Made by a program: the position numbers and the translations under genes
The notes under the pieces: generated by a model
Told to the model about the DNA's origin: nothing
The model's input: the letters and a program-made list of their open reading frames with translations, nothing else
Database searches by the model: none
NCBI RefSeq assembly: GCF_000003605.2
Contig: NW_003157232.1
Span: forward strand, 300,832-314,431
Length of the DNA stretch: 13,600 bases
Origin: Saccoglossus kowalevskii
Taxonomy: Eukaryota; Hemichordata; Enteropneusta; Harrimaniidae
Direction of reading: 5' to 3'
Part shown: piece after piece, positions 1-8,256 of the stretch
How the letters are laid out: each line of letters starts with the position of its first letter
Numbering within the stretch: position 1 is the stretch's first letter

Positions 1-2
1 GT

Positions 3-492
3 TACGGGCATGCAGAAATTGATAAACCGGCGATAGAAATACAGCGGTTTGCGTCTAATGTTAATTACACAATAAACTGCTTACAAGTATATTTGGTGTC
101 ATATTCTGATATCATTGTTGGACCTTCCAATGCTGTGGAAATGATGAACTTTTTTTTGAAGCAGTCAATGTAGAAGACCCTGTTGAAATCGTTGTTTGGC
201 ACCAGGAGATTGTGTAATCATGGATAATTGTGGTTTTCATCACGCCAGGATTGTCGAACCTAATTTGGAACATTTATTACAACACCAAGGAGTGCGCCTA
301 ATTTTTCAACCACCATACAATCCCGAGTATAATATCTGTGAACAATGTTTTCGGTCTATAAAATCGTATTTGCGGGGAAACCAGGAATTTTCCTATAGAT
401 TTACTGAGTTTGCTATTATAATAGCAGACGCCATTGGTCACATCACGCCTGGGGCATGTCAACTTTTTGCTAGAGAAAGTGGTTACGTGTGA
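3..492 (+). pseudogene. DDE transposase relic (Tc1/IS630-like), 3' part with two frameshifts
   Basis: This is the C-terminal part of a DDE-superfamily transposase, the enzyme that cuts and rejoins transposon ends. Three frames together give the protein. Frame 3 (3 to about 157) reads through a PAIEIQRFASN stretch and VGPSNAVEMMNFF. A second frame (about 158-195) gives EAVNVEDPVEIV. Frame 1 (about 196-492) gives the catalytic core. The core has VIMDNCGFHH, where the Asp is the second catalytic acid, then LIFQPPYNPEYNICE, where the Glu is the third, with 38 residues between them. FRSIKSYLR follows, as expected in this family. The first catalytic Asp would lie left of the window. The first frameshift falls in a T8 run (150-157), where one T is missing; the second lies at about 190-198. 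A stop at 490-492 ends the protein. No terminal inverted repeat was identified. The copy is almost certainly inactive. Family assignment is firm; the exact subfamily is not. Confidence 0.85.
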
Positions 493-966
493 TTTGCTTC
501 CCGACAAAAACTGGTCAATACGAACTGAAATGGAAGTCAACTTGTACCAGTAATAAGACAATATATATATTCACTTGTTATTTCTTTTATTTTGTTTTAT
601 AATCATCTTTATTAATAAATAAAATAAGATGACAATAAAAACTTCAATAATGCTGAACAACATGTAGTATTTATTTGAAAAGTTAACATTAACATGGGAA
701 ACTGAACGAACGGCCGATAAAGCAGTTTTAACAATTTAAGTTTCGTTTACAAATATTTAAATATTTTAACCTAAATTTGGAAAATCATTGGCTTTGATTG
801 TACTGAAGTATAGCTGGATTATATCCACTTCATGGTACATGGATACCATACAATGAAAACACTTTAAATTTGAGAAGTCTCTTGTAATGTTCGTAATGTC
901 ATAAGCATGTGGACAATAAAATCAGTCATGGTACTAGTATTCTGGTAAAAAACAAAAACATCATTT
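493..966. other. non-coding spacer with poly(A)-type signals
   Basis: This is an AT-rich stretch with no coding frame that I can support. Overlapping AATAAA hexamers at 614-623 could serve the transposase strand. TTTATT at about 670-676 reads as AATAAA on the minus strand and could end the minus-strand gene whose stop is at 967-969, though it is about 290 bases away. I could not find the right-hand terminal repeat of the transposon here. Confidence 0.4.
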
Positions 967-1702
967 TTACAAATCGACAGATTTAGATGCGATATTCGCC
1001 AAATCTAGTAAAGTTAGGCAAGACTGGTTTGTTTCGCCGACAATCACACTCACTGGGTTCTCCTTTTCCTTGGCTGTAGGTGCCAATTTTGGAAATTCCA
1101 CTTGGTTTTCCATTTCAATTTTGGGTTGAGGCGTAGTCAATGCTGCTGCTGGTATGGGTAATGGTAAACTTGGACTTGTTTCCACGGGTCTTGCCATTAC
1201 TATACTAACTGGTGTAACGGGAACTTGCGTTGTTGGCAAGCATTCACTAAATATAGGTGCGGTCATTGTCATCACATTGCTAGTAGGTGGTCGCATAAAC
1301 GCCCAAGGGTTGATAAATGGAGTAGGATTTTCATACCATGGCATCATATTTTGCGGAATAACCATTCCTGGGTTGGGCTGTGCTGGAACATACGGAGTAT
1401 AAACTTGATTTGCCTGGTGTGGAATTGTAACCACGGCTGTCGGCGACGGAGATGAAATAGCATGTTTCAATGGCGAGGTTTCCTTGGATTGTTTTATTGT
1501 GCGTGTTGTTATTTCATGCTCGTCTTTCACGTCGTCGTCATCGGGTTTAAATTCAGAAACCTTTCGTTTTCCCATTTCCAATAATTTAGGTAGATCAACT
1601 GCATCTTGGAGATTTCCTGGTGGCAATTTACCATCCAAAGCAACTTTAAGGAGACGAACATCTTTTAATAATTTGCTGCTCCTTCTAACCCAACGTACTT
1701 TT
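967..1702 (-). CDS. last exon: basic segment plus proline-rich C-terminal tail
   Basis: An open minus-strand frame ends at TAA 967-969. The frame stays open up to a TGA at 1744-1746 and has no good ATG near its 5' end, so it is better read as an internal start after a splice acceptor. TTTCCCCCGTGATACTTCCCAG, ending at 1703, fits, giving an exon start at about 1702. The encoded segment begins KVRWVRRSSKLLKDVRLL, then LDGKLPPGN and LPKLLEMGKRKV, followed by an acidic DDDD patch. After that come about 150 residues rich in Pro, Thr, Val and Met (for example VYTPYVPAQPNPGMV), which look disordered. The N-terminal part looks like a folded helical segment; the rest is likely a linker or interaction tail. 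The proline-rich composition and the absence of stops over 245 codons argue for real coding. Function is not known. Confidence 0.55.
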
Positions 1703-1927
1703 CTGGGAAGTATCACGGGGGAAATTCTTCTCTTCGGGATTCTTCACACGTGTCAGGGGGGAATAGCGTCTCGTCTCTCTATCGTGTCCCCTTGAGGTAC
1801 GGGATCGGGAAAGTCACTTAAGCTTTACAGTCAAATAAGACACACACAACGAAATAAGTTTCAACTCTCGTCTTAGTCGGTCAGTCGAGCACTCTATGAG
1901 ACACAGCGCCCTGGGGAAAAGTCCCCA

Positions 1928-2095
1928 AGACTATTGCAAGGCTGAACCAAGACTCTCTCTATATTGCGTCAAGACTCGCCCCAAGACTCTCCAGGACTGC
2001 CTCTCTCCTGGTGTACTCGCCAAGACCAACTAAAACTCTCTTTATTCACTTTCAAAACCTTAACCAATTACAAAGCAGTAATAAGACTCTAGGGC
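1928..2095 (+). repeat. cluster of degenerate CAAGACTC(TC) motifs
   Basis: Within about 165 bases the string AAGACT, usually followed by CTC or CGC, recurs about five times, with further AAGACC and AAACTCTC variants. Spacing is irregular, so this is an interspersed simple motif cluster rather than a strict tandem repeat. A short hairpin with stem TGGGGA/TCCCCA lies just upstream at about 1913-1928. Such motif clusters are common in untranslated or terminal parts of transposable elements. Confidence 0.35.
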
Positions 2096-2208
2096 GTAAC
2101 CTTCAATCATAAAGCCAATCACACTAAGTACTGAACACGCCATATCTTTTGATTAATCGTTCACTACATTAATAATTGTGAGTACTAACTGTCAGAAATA
2201 GTAGTCCA

Positions 2209-2366
2209 AATAGCGACGGTTATATCATTGTAATTAGTTCCAAATCACTGAGTCGAGTTCCGTCCAGAACCTCAAATGGCCTAAACGGTGCCAGACATAA
2301 CACGGCAATTCGCTAGTAATCAACTAAATAAGTCGATTAACAGATACACGCAAATAATTCATCATA
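2209..2366 (+). repeat. direct repeat, copy A
   Basis: From AATAGCGACGGTTAT to AATTCATCATA this segment matches 3879-4014 closely. It includes CCAGAACCTCAAATGG, the shared CAGACATAACACGGCAATTC and AGTCGATTAACAGATAC. Copy A carries about 22 extra bases after TTAGTTCC (around AAATCACTGAGTCGAGTTCC) and several substitutions. Similarity stops sharply after CATCATA. Two diverged copies in the same orientation suggest one element with internal repeats, or two nested related insertions. Confidence 0.85.
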
Positions 2367-3878
2367 CATCCCTTCACTCAACCTGAGGCATAACACGTTC
2401 ATAAATCAAAGATACCGACATCTACTCATCACTCATCATACCGGTTAAATACAATACTAATAAAAAGGTATAAATCAAAAAGAGTAAACACACTGATTAA
2501 TAAACTGATTATAAAGTCTAAATACAATGATTATAATTCAAAAAACAAGGAAAAGGCTACCAATCGACTCGCTTTTCTCAAAACGGTTCGCTGAGGTAAC
2601 CCTTCGCTGCACTGTCTCTCGTTACTAAGGTTATAAACTCTATATCAAAAGGTCAAAAATTACTAAGGCGAGGCGGTGTAACCAAGCGACCAGCCAATCG
2701 CGGCCGTCGACAACACGATCACGTGATTACCAGGGATGCGTCTCTCGATTAAAGCATTGCAAAGCGGTAATTAATAAACAATAATTAAAAAAACTATTAA
2801 TCAAATTCCTGTCATATACGCTTATAAACTTCAACTGAACTCAAAAGTCGTTAATCTAAACAAAAGTCATACAGCGTGGAAACGGAATGCAAAGACAAAT
2901 CTATCATAGCACATTACTGGCAAAAAGACTGGAAAAAGCTAAAACGATAGACACTACTAAGTTACATATAATCCTGTCAATTATGAACCAAAGCTTGTGT
3001 TATCAAACAATACGTATATGAGCGCACCAAACTCATTCCAAATAAATATTAAAAAACGTTACAAAGATGCTCTCAACTCAAAAAGTGTCAGAAGTATTCC
3101 GCAAACAATACGTAAACAATAACAACTCTTAAAACGTTGATATCTCTGTACATCGACAAATCTCAAAACTCTAAAAAAACTCTTTGGGACATCACTCTCC
3201 CCATCATATTCCGTACTCATAAACTCATTAAAACACCATAAAACTTCACAAAACTCATAACACTGTGTTGCAAATACTTGTCCCCTGAGGCGCGCTTAAA
3301 TCGGTATAAAGGACCTCACACGTCACTAATTATCATTTCAAAACAAAGATATGGGCGCTTACATAACATACAATTCGACATCACAAAAAAATGTTCAGAA
3401 AAATGATAGAAAAGCAAGCAATACATTACATACTGAACAATAGTGTTGGGATTCTGGAAAAGAGTTCAACATCTTGAGTTACAGTGTCTGTTACAGTGTC
3501 CAACGAGCGGTTATACAATACACAAATAGCTAAAGTTCTAATCAAAGTCTATAAGCGTCTCTTCTCTTTTTTTCGCGTTGGTCTGGGTCGTTCTTTATCT
3601 TCATCTTGTCTTTAATGTCGCTAATTCACCTTGATTATTCAGTCCTATTCAATACTCGTCCTTCCAAAGGGGTTCTGAAATCTTCATGTCTTCAGCGTTG
3701 TTCATCGGTGTGATTTGGGTAAAGTCGTTAGTCATCAAGCGCAGTTTCCGAGTCGTCTCTGCCATCGAGCTGCTAGTTCGGTTCACAAGAAAGACACACC
3801 TTCGCATTTCACTTTTCTTCACAGGATGTCAATGTGTGTAAAACACCTGCCCGGATTCTCCACCACGTATCACGTCCG

Positions 3879-4014
3879 AATAGCGACGGTTATCTCGTAA
3901 TTAGTTCCATCCAGAACCTCAAATGGGCCGAAACGATGACAGACATAACACGGCAATTCGCTAGTAATCAACTAAATTAGTCGATTAACAGATACGCGCA
4001 AATAATTCATCATA
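3879..4014 (+). repeat. direct repeat, copy B, abutting the coiled-coil exon
   Basis: Second copy of the segment at 2209-2366, shorter by an internal gap of about 22 bases. Its right end (CATCATA) lies immediately beside GAAGAGTCGTTGCAAGCG, which is the antisense of the coiled-coil exon end. The shared repeat end therefore probably marks the end of a mobile element that inserted next to, or within, that exon. Confidence 0.85.
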
Positions 4015-4149
4015 GAAGAGTCGTTGCAAGCGTGGTTTTAGAACACTGGCAAACTGGGTTGTATTTTTAGCTATGAAAGACTTCACAGACTGTAATTCCC
4101 TTTCTAATGCTTTCATCTTGTCTTTCACGTTCTTTATTTCTTTGTCTTT
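4015..4149 (-). CDS. second exon: charged coiled-coil segment
   Basis: This exon is read on the minus strand after the acceptor TTCTCAATTTCACAG, which ends at 4150. It opens in phase 0, continuing directly from the CAA codon that ends the first exon. The product runs KDKEIKNVKDKMKALEREL, then QSVKSFIAKNTTQFASVL and KPRLQRLF. The regular spacing of hydrophobic residues among Lys and Glu suggests a coiled coil for dimerisation. The reading frame carries on for about nine codons into the repeat copy (YDELFARIC) and then hits TAA at 3987-3985. Because those codons also occur in the distant copy of the repeat, they belong to the repeat, not to the gene. The true exon end, or the insertion point, is therefore near 4015. 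Confidence 0.6.
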
Positions 4150-4385
4150 CTGTGAAATTGAGAAGAAATAAAATAAGAAAATGGAGAAAATAAACTACTA
4201 AAATTTACTTACCCCATTTGAAGTGCGAACAAAAAAAATGTTTGCTACGAATGTCTAGACTACGAATACAGTTAAGAAATTAAAATTATTTTGCGGTGGT
4301 GTTTTATTATTAACCATCACCACTGTACATAAAGTAGGCGTGACAAATATGAATTAAATCATTCTATAAATATTTCGTAGCTTAC

Positions 4386-5126
4386 TTGACGTAATGCTTC
4401 TGAATGTTCCCGGTGTTTATCTAATCGACCACAATACATATAACCAGCACATGGTTCATAACAACAATCGCGACGGTTTCTGTTCCCACTTTCCTTGTGT
4501 CCTTTATGGTGACATAAATTGCATGTAGCGTCAATAGCTCGGATTCCTGGTAGTGCAAGTGTGGCTAAAGGTGGTGGCGGAGTCTTCAAATCTGTCCACT
4601 CACGTTCAAGTACAAACTTGCTTTGTGATAATATTTATAACTGGTCCTCCAATTCTTTTTGTCTGTCAGACATAGTAGGAGCCTGTGACGGTTTTTGGCG
4701 TGACGTTTCACTTTCAACATTGGTAGATGTTTCGTCTCTTTTGTAGTCCAATCTACGTCTCTTGCTAGTACTTGAATTAGATGCCCCTAAATTACTGTGA
4801 GTCATGGCCGAAGATGACTTAACCGCCGGGGAAGTGCCGTCGACAACGTACAATTGTTCACGCATTGTACCACCTTTTAAGCGAATAGTGTCCACTATCA
4901 CATCACGGTATCATTCGTTTGGTGGTAAATCAACTTGCTGTCCATCTTCGTCCATGATTTGCAGACGAATAGCCTGCATTCGCTTAAAAAAAACAATCTG
5001 TTCGCATAGATATCCAAAAAAATTTTGATATGACATGCATATAAACTCGTCTTCTTTAACATAGATGGGAACAATTTTGTCTTCCGTGTAATAAGTAAAA
5101 TGTAGCTTGAAAAGATATTCAGCCAT
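4386..5126 (-). CDS. first exon: PB1-like N-terminus and Cys/His cluster, with two in-frame stops
   Basis: This is one continuous minus-strand frame from ATG 5126-5124 to the donor CAA|GTAAGC at 4386/4385, 247 codons. It is interrupted only by TGA at 4913-4911 (codon 72) and TAA at 4637-4635 (codon 164). Residues 1 to about 85 start MAEYLFKLHFTYYTEDKIVP and contain RLQIMDEDGQQVDLP, which resembles the acidic OPCA-type motif of PB1 domains (inference). A low-complexity Ser/Thr stretch with KRRR follows. Residues about 190-240 contain CNLCHHKGH, then DCCYEPC, YMYC and HREH. This arrangement of Cys and His suggests zinc binding, similar in spirit to a zinc knuckle. Frame is preserved across both stops and the residues on each side read smoothly, so each is best explained as a single C-to-T change (CGA to TGA, CAA to TAA). 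The 236-base intron after this exon shows nothing else. Confidence 0.65.
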
Positions 5127-5570
5127 TGTCCAAAGAGCGTTGTAATAAATCAGCAATGCTGGTCAGGATTCACACTGTTCACGCTAGAAAAACGACTCGG
5201 AAATGTCTTGCACAAACATTAAAAGACAGAATGGTGCATCAGAGACTCAGACAGGTATACATTGTATCAAAAATGTTTAGGCAACAGTTATAATGTTTTG
5301 ATTAGTAGTGATAAAATCAGTGTCAATTTCATTAGGTACTTGCTCTGATGTATCAACATTCACCACAATCTGATCGTCCAATGTTTAGTGAAAACGATTG
5401 TAAGGAGAAGTAGTCCATGATGTACGTAGGTTAATCTGCTTGCACGAAATAATCAGATTGCCAAGATTTGTATTACTCAGTGAGAAGATATAGAAATTTA
5501 TAACACTGCTAACTCATTACACTGAACTATTATATTATTTGGAATAACAATTATTATTGAATTGACTTAG
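5127..5570. other. spacer between divergent genes; no signal-peptide exon seen
   Basis: This AT-rich interval lies between the ATG of the minus-strand gene and the first visible exon of the plus-strand lectin gene. I looked for a short plus-strand exon starting with ATG, encoding a hydrophobic leader and ending with a phase-1 GT donor, and found none. ATG GTG CAT at about 5232 leads into CAG|GTATAC, but the peptide is charged, not a leader. The sequence just before 5570 (TTATTATTGAATTGACTTAG) serves as a splice acceptor. Confidence 0.4.
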
Positions 5571-5762
5571 AGCACGACACTGTGGCTTTGTGGAACGATA
5601 AGATGTACGTAGTTAGTATATATGATTCTACGTTACCGGCCTTGTTTGTATACAACAGCTGTTGTGTAACTAAAGCGATATTCTTGCCTGACAACTCAAT
5701 GCTTGGCATCGGTGTCGATGGAAAACTGTTGCACAGACCATATTTAATGTTGCCGTCAAAAG
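5571..5762 (+). CDS. lectin receptor exon 1 (first visible): tectonin-like repeat
   Basis: The exon starts after the acceptor ATTGACTTAG (5570) and ends at the strong donor AAAG|GTAAGTG. It enters and leaves in phase 1. The peptide includes TVALWNDKMYVVSIYD, then VYNSCCVTKAIFLPDNS and MLGIGVDGKLLHRP. The pattern Pro-Asp-x-x-hydrophobic-Leu-Gly-hydrophobic-Gly-x-Asp-Gly-x-Leu is the typical tectonin-type beta-propeller repeat, and NSCCVT is usual just before such a repeat in invertebrate proteins as I recall. The segment starts inside a repeat, so earlier exons are expected. Confidence 0.65.
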
Positions 5763-6547
5763 GTAAGTGTCCATATCATGGACAATACACTTTAAACATC
5801 TTTATATCAGACTCCTAAATATTCACCACTATTGTTTTGTTTCCGTCATACTGTCAATAGTCGCCAACAGAATAAGCATTGATAAGTCCAGTCCACTATT
5901 CCCTCTTCAGCAAATAGAAATATATTTATAAATCATTTATGGTGCCTGTTTAAAATATATTTAAAATAACTTTTATACTACATATAACATTTTAAATATT
6001 CTTTAAAGCAAACGTGTTGGAATTACGTTCGTGTGTGCGATAAATAAATGTATTCAAAATTAAAGTTTTCACAAAGGCGCTTTAATTACACTTAAATCGA
6101 AAATTTAATAATTTTCGAGAAAAGAATTACAAATATATTTATTTCAAAAGATTTAATGTTCAAGCAAAATAACTAATCCATAAACAGGTTTAGTTCGAAT
6201 CTTGAACTTATAATTGACCACAATGTTCACAAGTAATATTCATAATAAACTCGAATATTAAAAACTGACTGTTCTGACAGTCACCGCAACACAGCAATTT
6301 CGGAATAATAACCCAGTTACATTCTGACATTGAACTAAAACAATTCCACTGACTACTGCACTATCTGGGTATTACTCTGGTAGTGTCTGGAAAGTCTGGT
6401 AAGCTCATCTAAATCCAACCTTCACACGAAATGTATAGAAGACAAACCCCATCTTGGATTTACCTCGGTCACTAATTTTTTCTTCGAGTCATTAAAACTG
6501 AATATTGCAATCCTCTTCCATTACTATTTGTTTATTAATTTACACAG
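5763..6547 (+). other. intron 1 of lectin receptor model
   Basis: This 785-base AT-rich intron begins GTAAGTG and ends TTTATTAATTTACACAG. I searched for further tectonin-like exons, since both flanks are phase 1 and an extra exon could fit, and saw none. No repeat or RNA gene was recognised. Confidence 0.6.
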
Positions 6548-6949
6548 ATGACAGTTCTTGGACGACGATAAACTCAAGTTTTGACGTATCGCACGTTACC
6601 ACTTCCCCTCTCGGAAACAAACCTATTGTAGGGTTGAAAGACGGAGTTGAACTATGGTTACGTAGTAGCATTGATTCAGATTGGGATACCCAAGTAGAAT
6701 GTACGGGCACAGTGCATTTACAACAATTTGAAATCTACATTGACGGGGGGACTCAACGTCTGGTAGGGATCGATGAACAATTCAACATTTATGCAGGAAT
6801 AATATCGAATACAATGACTGGATGCGTATGGAACACTGATCCACTTGACCAGATCTCAAATATCGTTATTACAAGATCACCAGTAGACGCTAGTTTAAAG
6901 TATTATCGTACAAGTTACGGCATCGCTTTGATACCACCAGCACTTAAAG
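6548..6949 (+). CDS. lectin receptor exon 2: diverged tectonin-like repeats
   Basis: The exon starts after TTTACACAG and ends at CTTAAAG|GTATGAAT, phase 1 on both sides. The last base of exon 1 completes a GAT codon, so the protein reads LPSK-DDSSWTTINSSF across the join. About 134 residues follow, including KPIVGLKDGVELWLRSSIDSDW and QRLVGIDEQFNIYAG. The repeating shape (hydrophobic-Val-Gly, then a loop, then Leu or Ile-Tyr or Trp, then a Trp about ten residues on) fits about three weak tectonin-like propeller blades. The motifs are more worn than in exon 1, so the domain name is inference. The frame stays open for 400 bases without a stop and codon use looks coding. Confidence 0.65.
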
Positions 6950-7058
6950 GTATGAATCAAATTGTGTTACGTTCTTTTGCGTTGAGGTTGAGAGCAAAGC
7001 ATTACAATTGACTATGTTTGCATGGACGACAAGGTTTTGATGATTTAAATTTTTACAG

Positions 7059-7315
7059 GCTCAGAATGCGAGGAAAGCCCTGGTTGGGAACAATTCGAAG
7101 ACTCGTGTTACTGGTTCAGCTATTCATTCCCAACACTGTTATGTATGACGTTCTATGAAGCCGCATGCCACTGCTACGATCTAGATGCTCATTTAGTAGT
7201 CGTGAATAATGAGCGTGAAAATACCTTCTTGGGACTCCACTATCACCTGACTACCGGAACAAACGTATGCCACTCATATTACAGATATTTCCAACTTGGT
7301 TGTGCTGATTTTGAG
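7059..7315 (+). CDS. lectin receptor exon 3: N-terminal half of C-type lectin domain
   Basis: The acceptor TTAAATTTTTACAG ends at 7058 and the donor is GATTTTGAG|GTAATG at 7315; the exon enters in phase 1 and leaves in phase 0. The peptide has CEESPGWEQFEDSCYWF, the start of a long-form lectin domain with its extra Cys pair. It continues with MTFYEAACHCYDLDAHLVVV and NNERENTFLG, where the Cys-x(n)-AHLV-(I/V) run is a hallmark of C-type lectin folds. The exon ends YFQLGCADFE. In other family members a tryptophan-based WIG(L) strand lies about here; this protein has YFQLG instead, a variation. The match to the fold is strong. Confidence 0.85.
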
Positions 7316-8256
7316 GTAATGTGTATTTTTTTTTTGGCGTAGTTGGTCATTGGCAATACACACTTTACACATTTGATTTTACAGACACTCGGAAAATTGC
7401 ACGACGATGAGAATTCTAAGTATTGTTAGGGTATAAACACCATCCTATTCAATCCAACAATATGAAGGGGTCAGGTAAAAGTAAATGTCTAAATGGTGTT
7501 TGTTACTTTAAATCCAAATTATTTGGAAACGAGTACATTCCTGAGAACAGTAGTAAGATTGATCTCAGTGAAACGTTTCCTCGTATGGAATAACTGTAGG
7601 AAACAGTTGTTTAAAGACAATAATTTAAATATGGGTCTCAGGTGAACAAAGAAGGCAACTTTGATCGTTGTATAGACCAGTGAGTACAAATCGAGATGTT
7701 ACCACGCTTTAACTCGATTATTTCTTTGGTGGTTGAAAGGTGGTAATTAGTTCACGTCGGGCCAAGGTCAAAACTCGTACTTGTGATTCCATTAAAAGAG
7801 CGCATTGGATTGACGGAAAATCAATGTTTATCAATACAAATGTGCGGCGCGATTACCACCGCCCTTTAAAATGTGAATATGAACAAGTTACTGTCATTGC
7901 TGTATTGTTTTGTACACCAAAACAACAGCTGAGTTGTGCGCGTCTCGAAGTCGTAGGAAACACCTCGGAGAGATGTTGTGAGGGCGTAGCACTGGCCGAA
8001 GGTTCACAAGTGAATGACTTGTGTGTTTGTTTATGGTATTATAATGCCAGACATTGCCTTAAACTCACGAAACAATATGGCGGTGACAGTAAATTAAAGT
8101 CATGTTGAATGACATATGAATGTAATCTTGCACAACAATTAATTATATGTATGACTTTCATATTAAATGTTTTACAATTTCAGTCTAGCTTTTCTTCAGA
8201 TTTTCTTTTTCGTTTAATTAGAATTTAACTCAATAGTTGACGCCTTTTACCTGTAG
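7316..8256 (+). other. intron 3 of lectin receptor model
   Basis: This 941-base intron runs from GTAATG to CTTTTACCTGTAG. An unused acceptor-like TTTTACAG at 7377-7384 could allow a short alternative ending (see findings). A plus-strand open stretch at 7740-8108 starts at GTG, has no recognisable domain and sits wholly inside the intron, so it is not annotated as a gene. No repeat was recognised. Confidence 0.6.

Larger units (their letters stand above)
1703..4014. other. 2.3 kb non-coding block separating two exons: long intron or inserted element
   Basis: No coding frame is convincing on either strand. The right edge, at 4014/4015, is where coding similarity of the coiled-coil exon ends and also where a repeated segment ends. 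The left edge is near 1703-1750. The block is rich in short AT-rich sequence and holds two direct copies of one segment (2209-2366 and 3879-4014). The minus strand shows no consensus donor at 4014; the nearest GT, in GCGC-GTATCT at about 3997, is weak. This favours insertion of an element over an ordinary intron. I found no clear terminal inverted repeats, no target duplication and no matching LTR pair. Confidence 0.45.
967..5126 (-). pseudogene. three-exon gene model: PB1-like / Cys-His cluster / coiled coil / Pro-rich protein, broken
   Basis: Three minus-strand coding blocks in the same order and orientation appear to be one gene: 5126-4386, 4149-4015 and about 1702-967. The first two join cleanly at phase 0 (donor GTAAGC at 4385, acceptor TTTCACAG ending at 4150). 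The link to the third is weaker and rests on order, orientation and a remembered domain order in invertebrate proteins. The protein would have a PB1-like N-terminal region, a KRRR basic patch, a Cys/His cluster, a charged coiled coil and a Pro-rich tail with an acidic DDDD patch and KRKV. A nuclear location is inferred from the basic patches. The first exon carries stops at codons 72 (TGA) and 164 (TAA), so this copy should not make the full protein. I cannot name the family. It may be a repeated, transposon-associated gene, because related-looking proteins are numerous in invertebrates as I recall. Confidence 0.55.

Noticed and set aside
1154-1795. Three plus-strand open stretches (1154-1402, 1225-1455, 1484-1795)
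   Set aside because: They are antisense shadows of the Pro-rich minus-strand exon, whose long open frame has coherent composition.
1744-2370. Long terminal repeat of a retrotransposon, given a TGTCAGGGG start near 1750
   Set aside because: The other repeat copy at 3879-4014 matches only its end; the preceding 450 bases are unlike, and no primer-binding site, polypurine tract or target duplication was seen.
4911-4913. Selenocysteine at the in-frame TGA
   Set aside because: The surrounding residues do not resemble a redox site and a second stop (TAA) lies downstream in the same frame, so mutation is the simpler explanation.
7740-8108. A 122-codon plus-strand open stretch with several Cys
   Set aside because: It starts with GTG, has no recognisable domain and lies completely inside the intron between two halves of the lectin domain, which join in phase around it.
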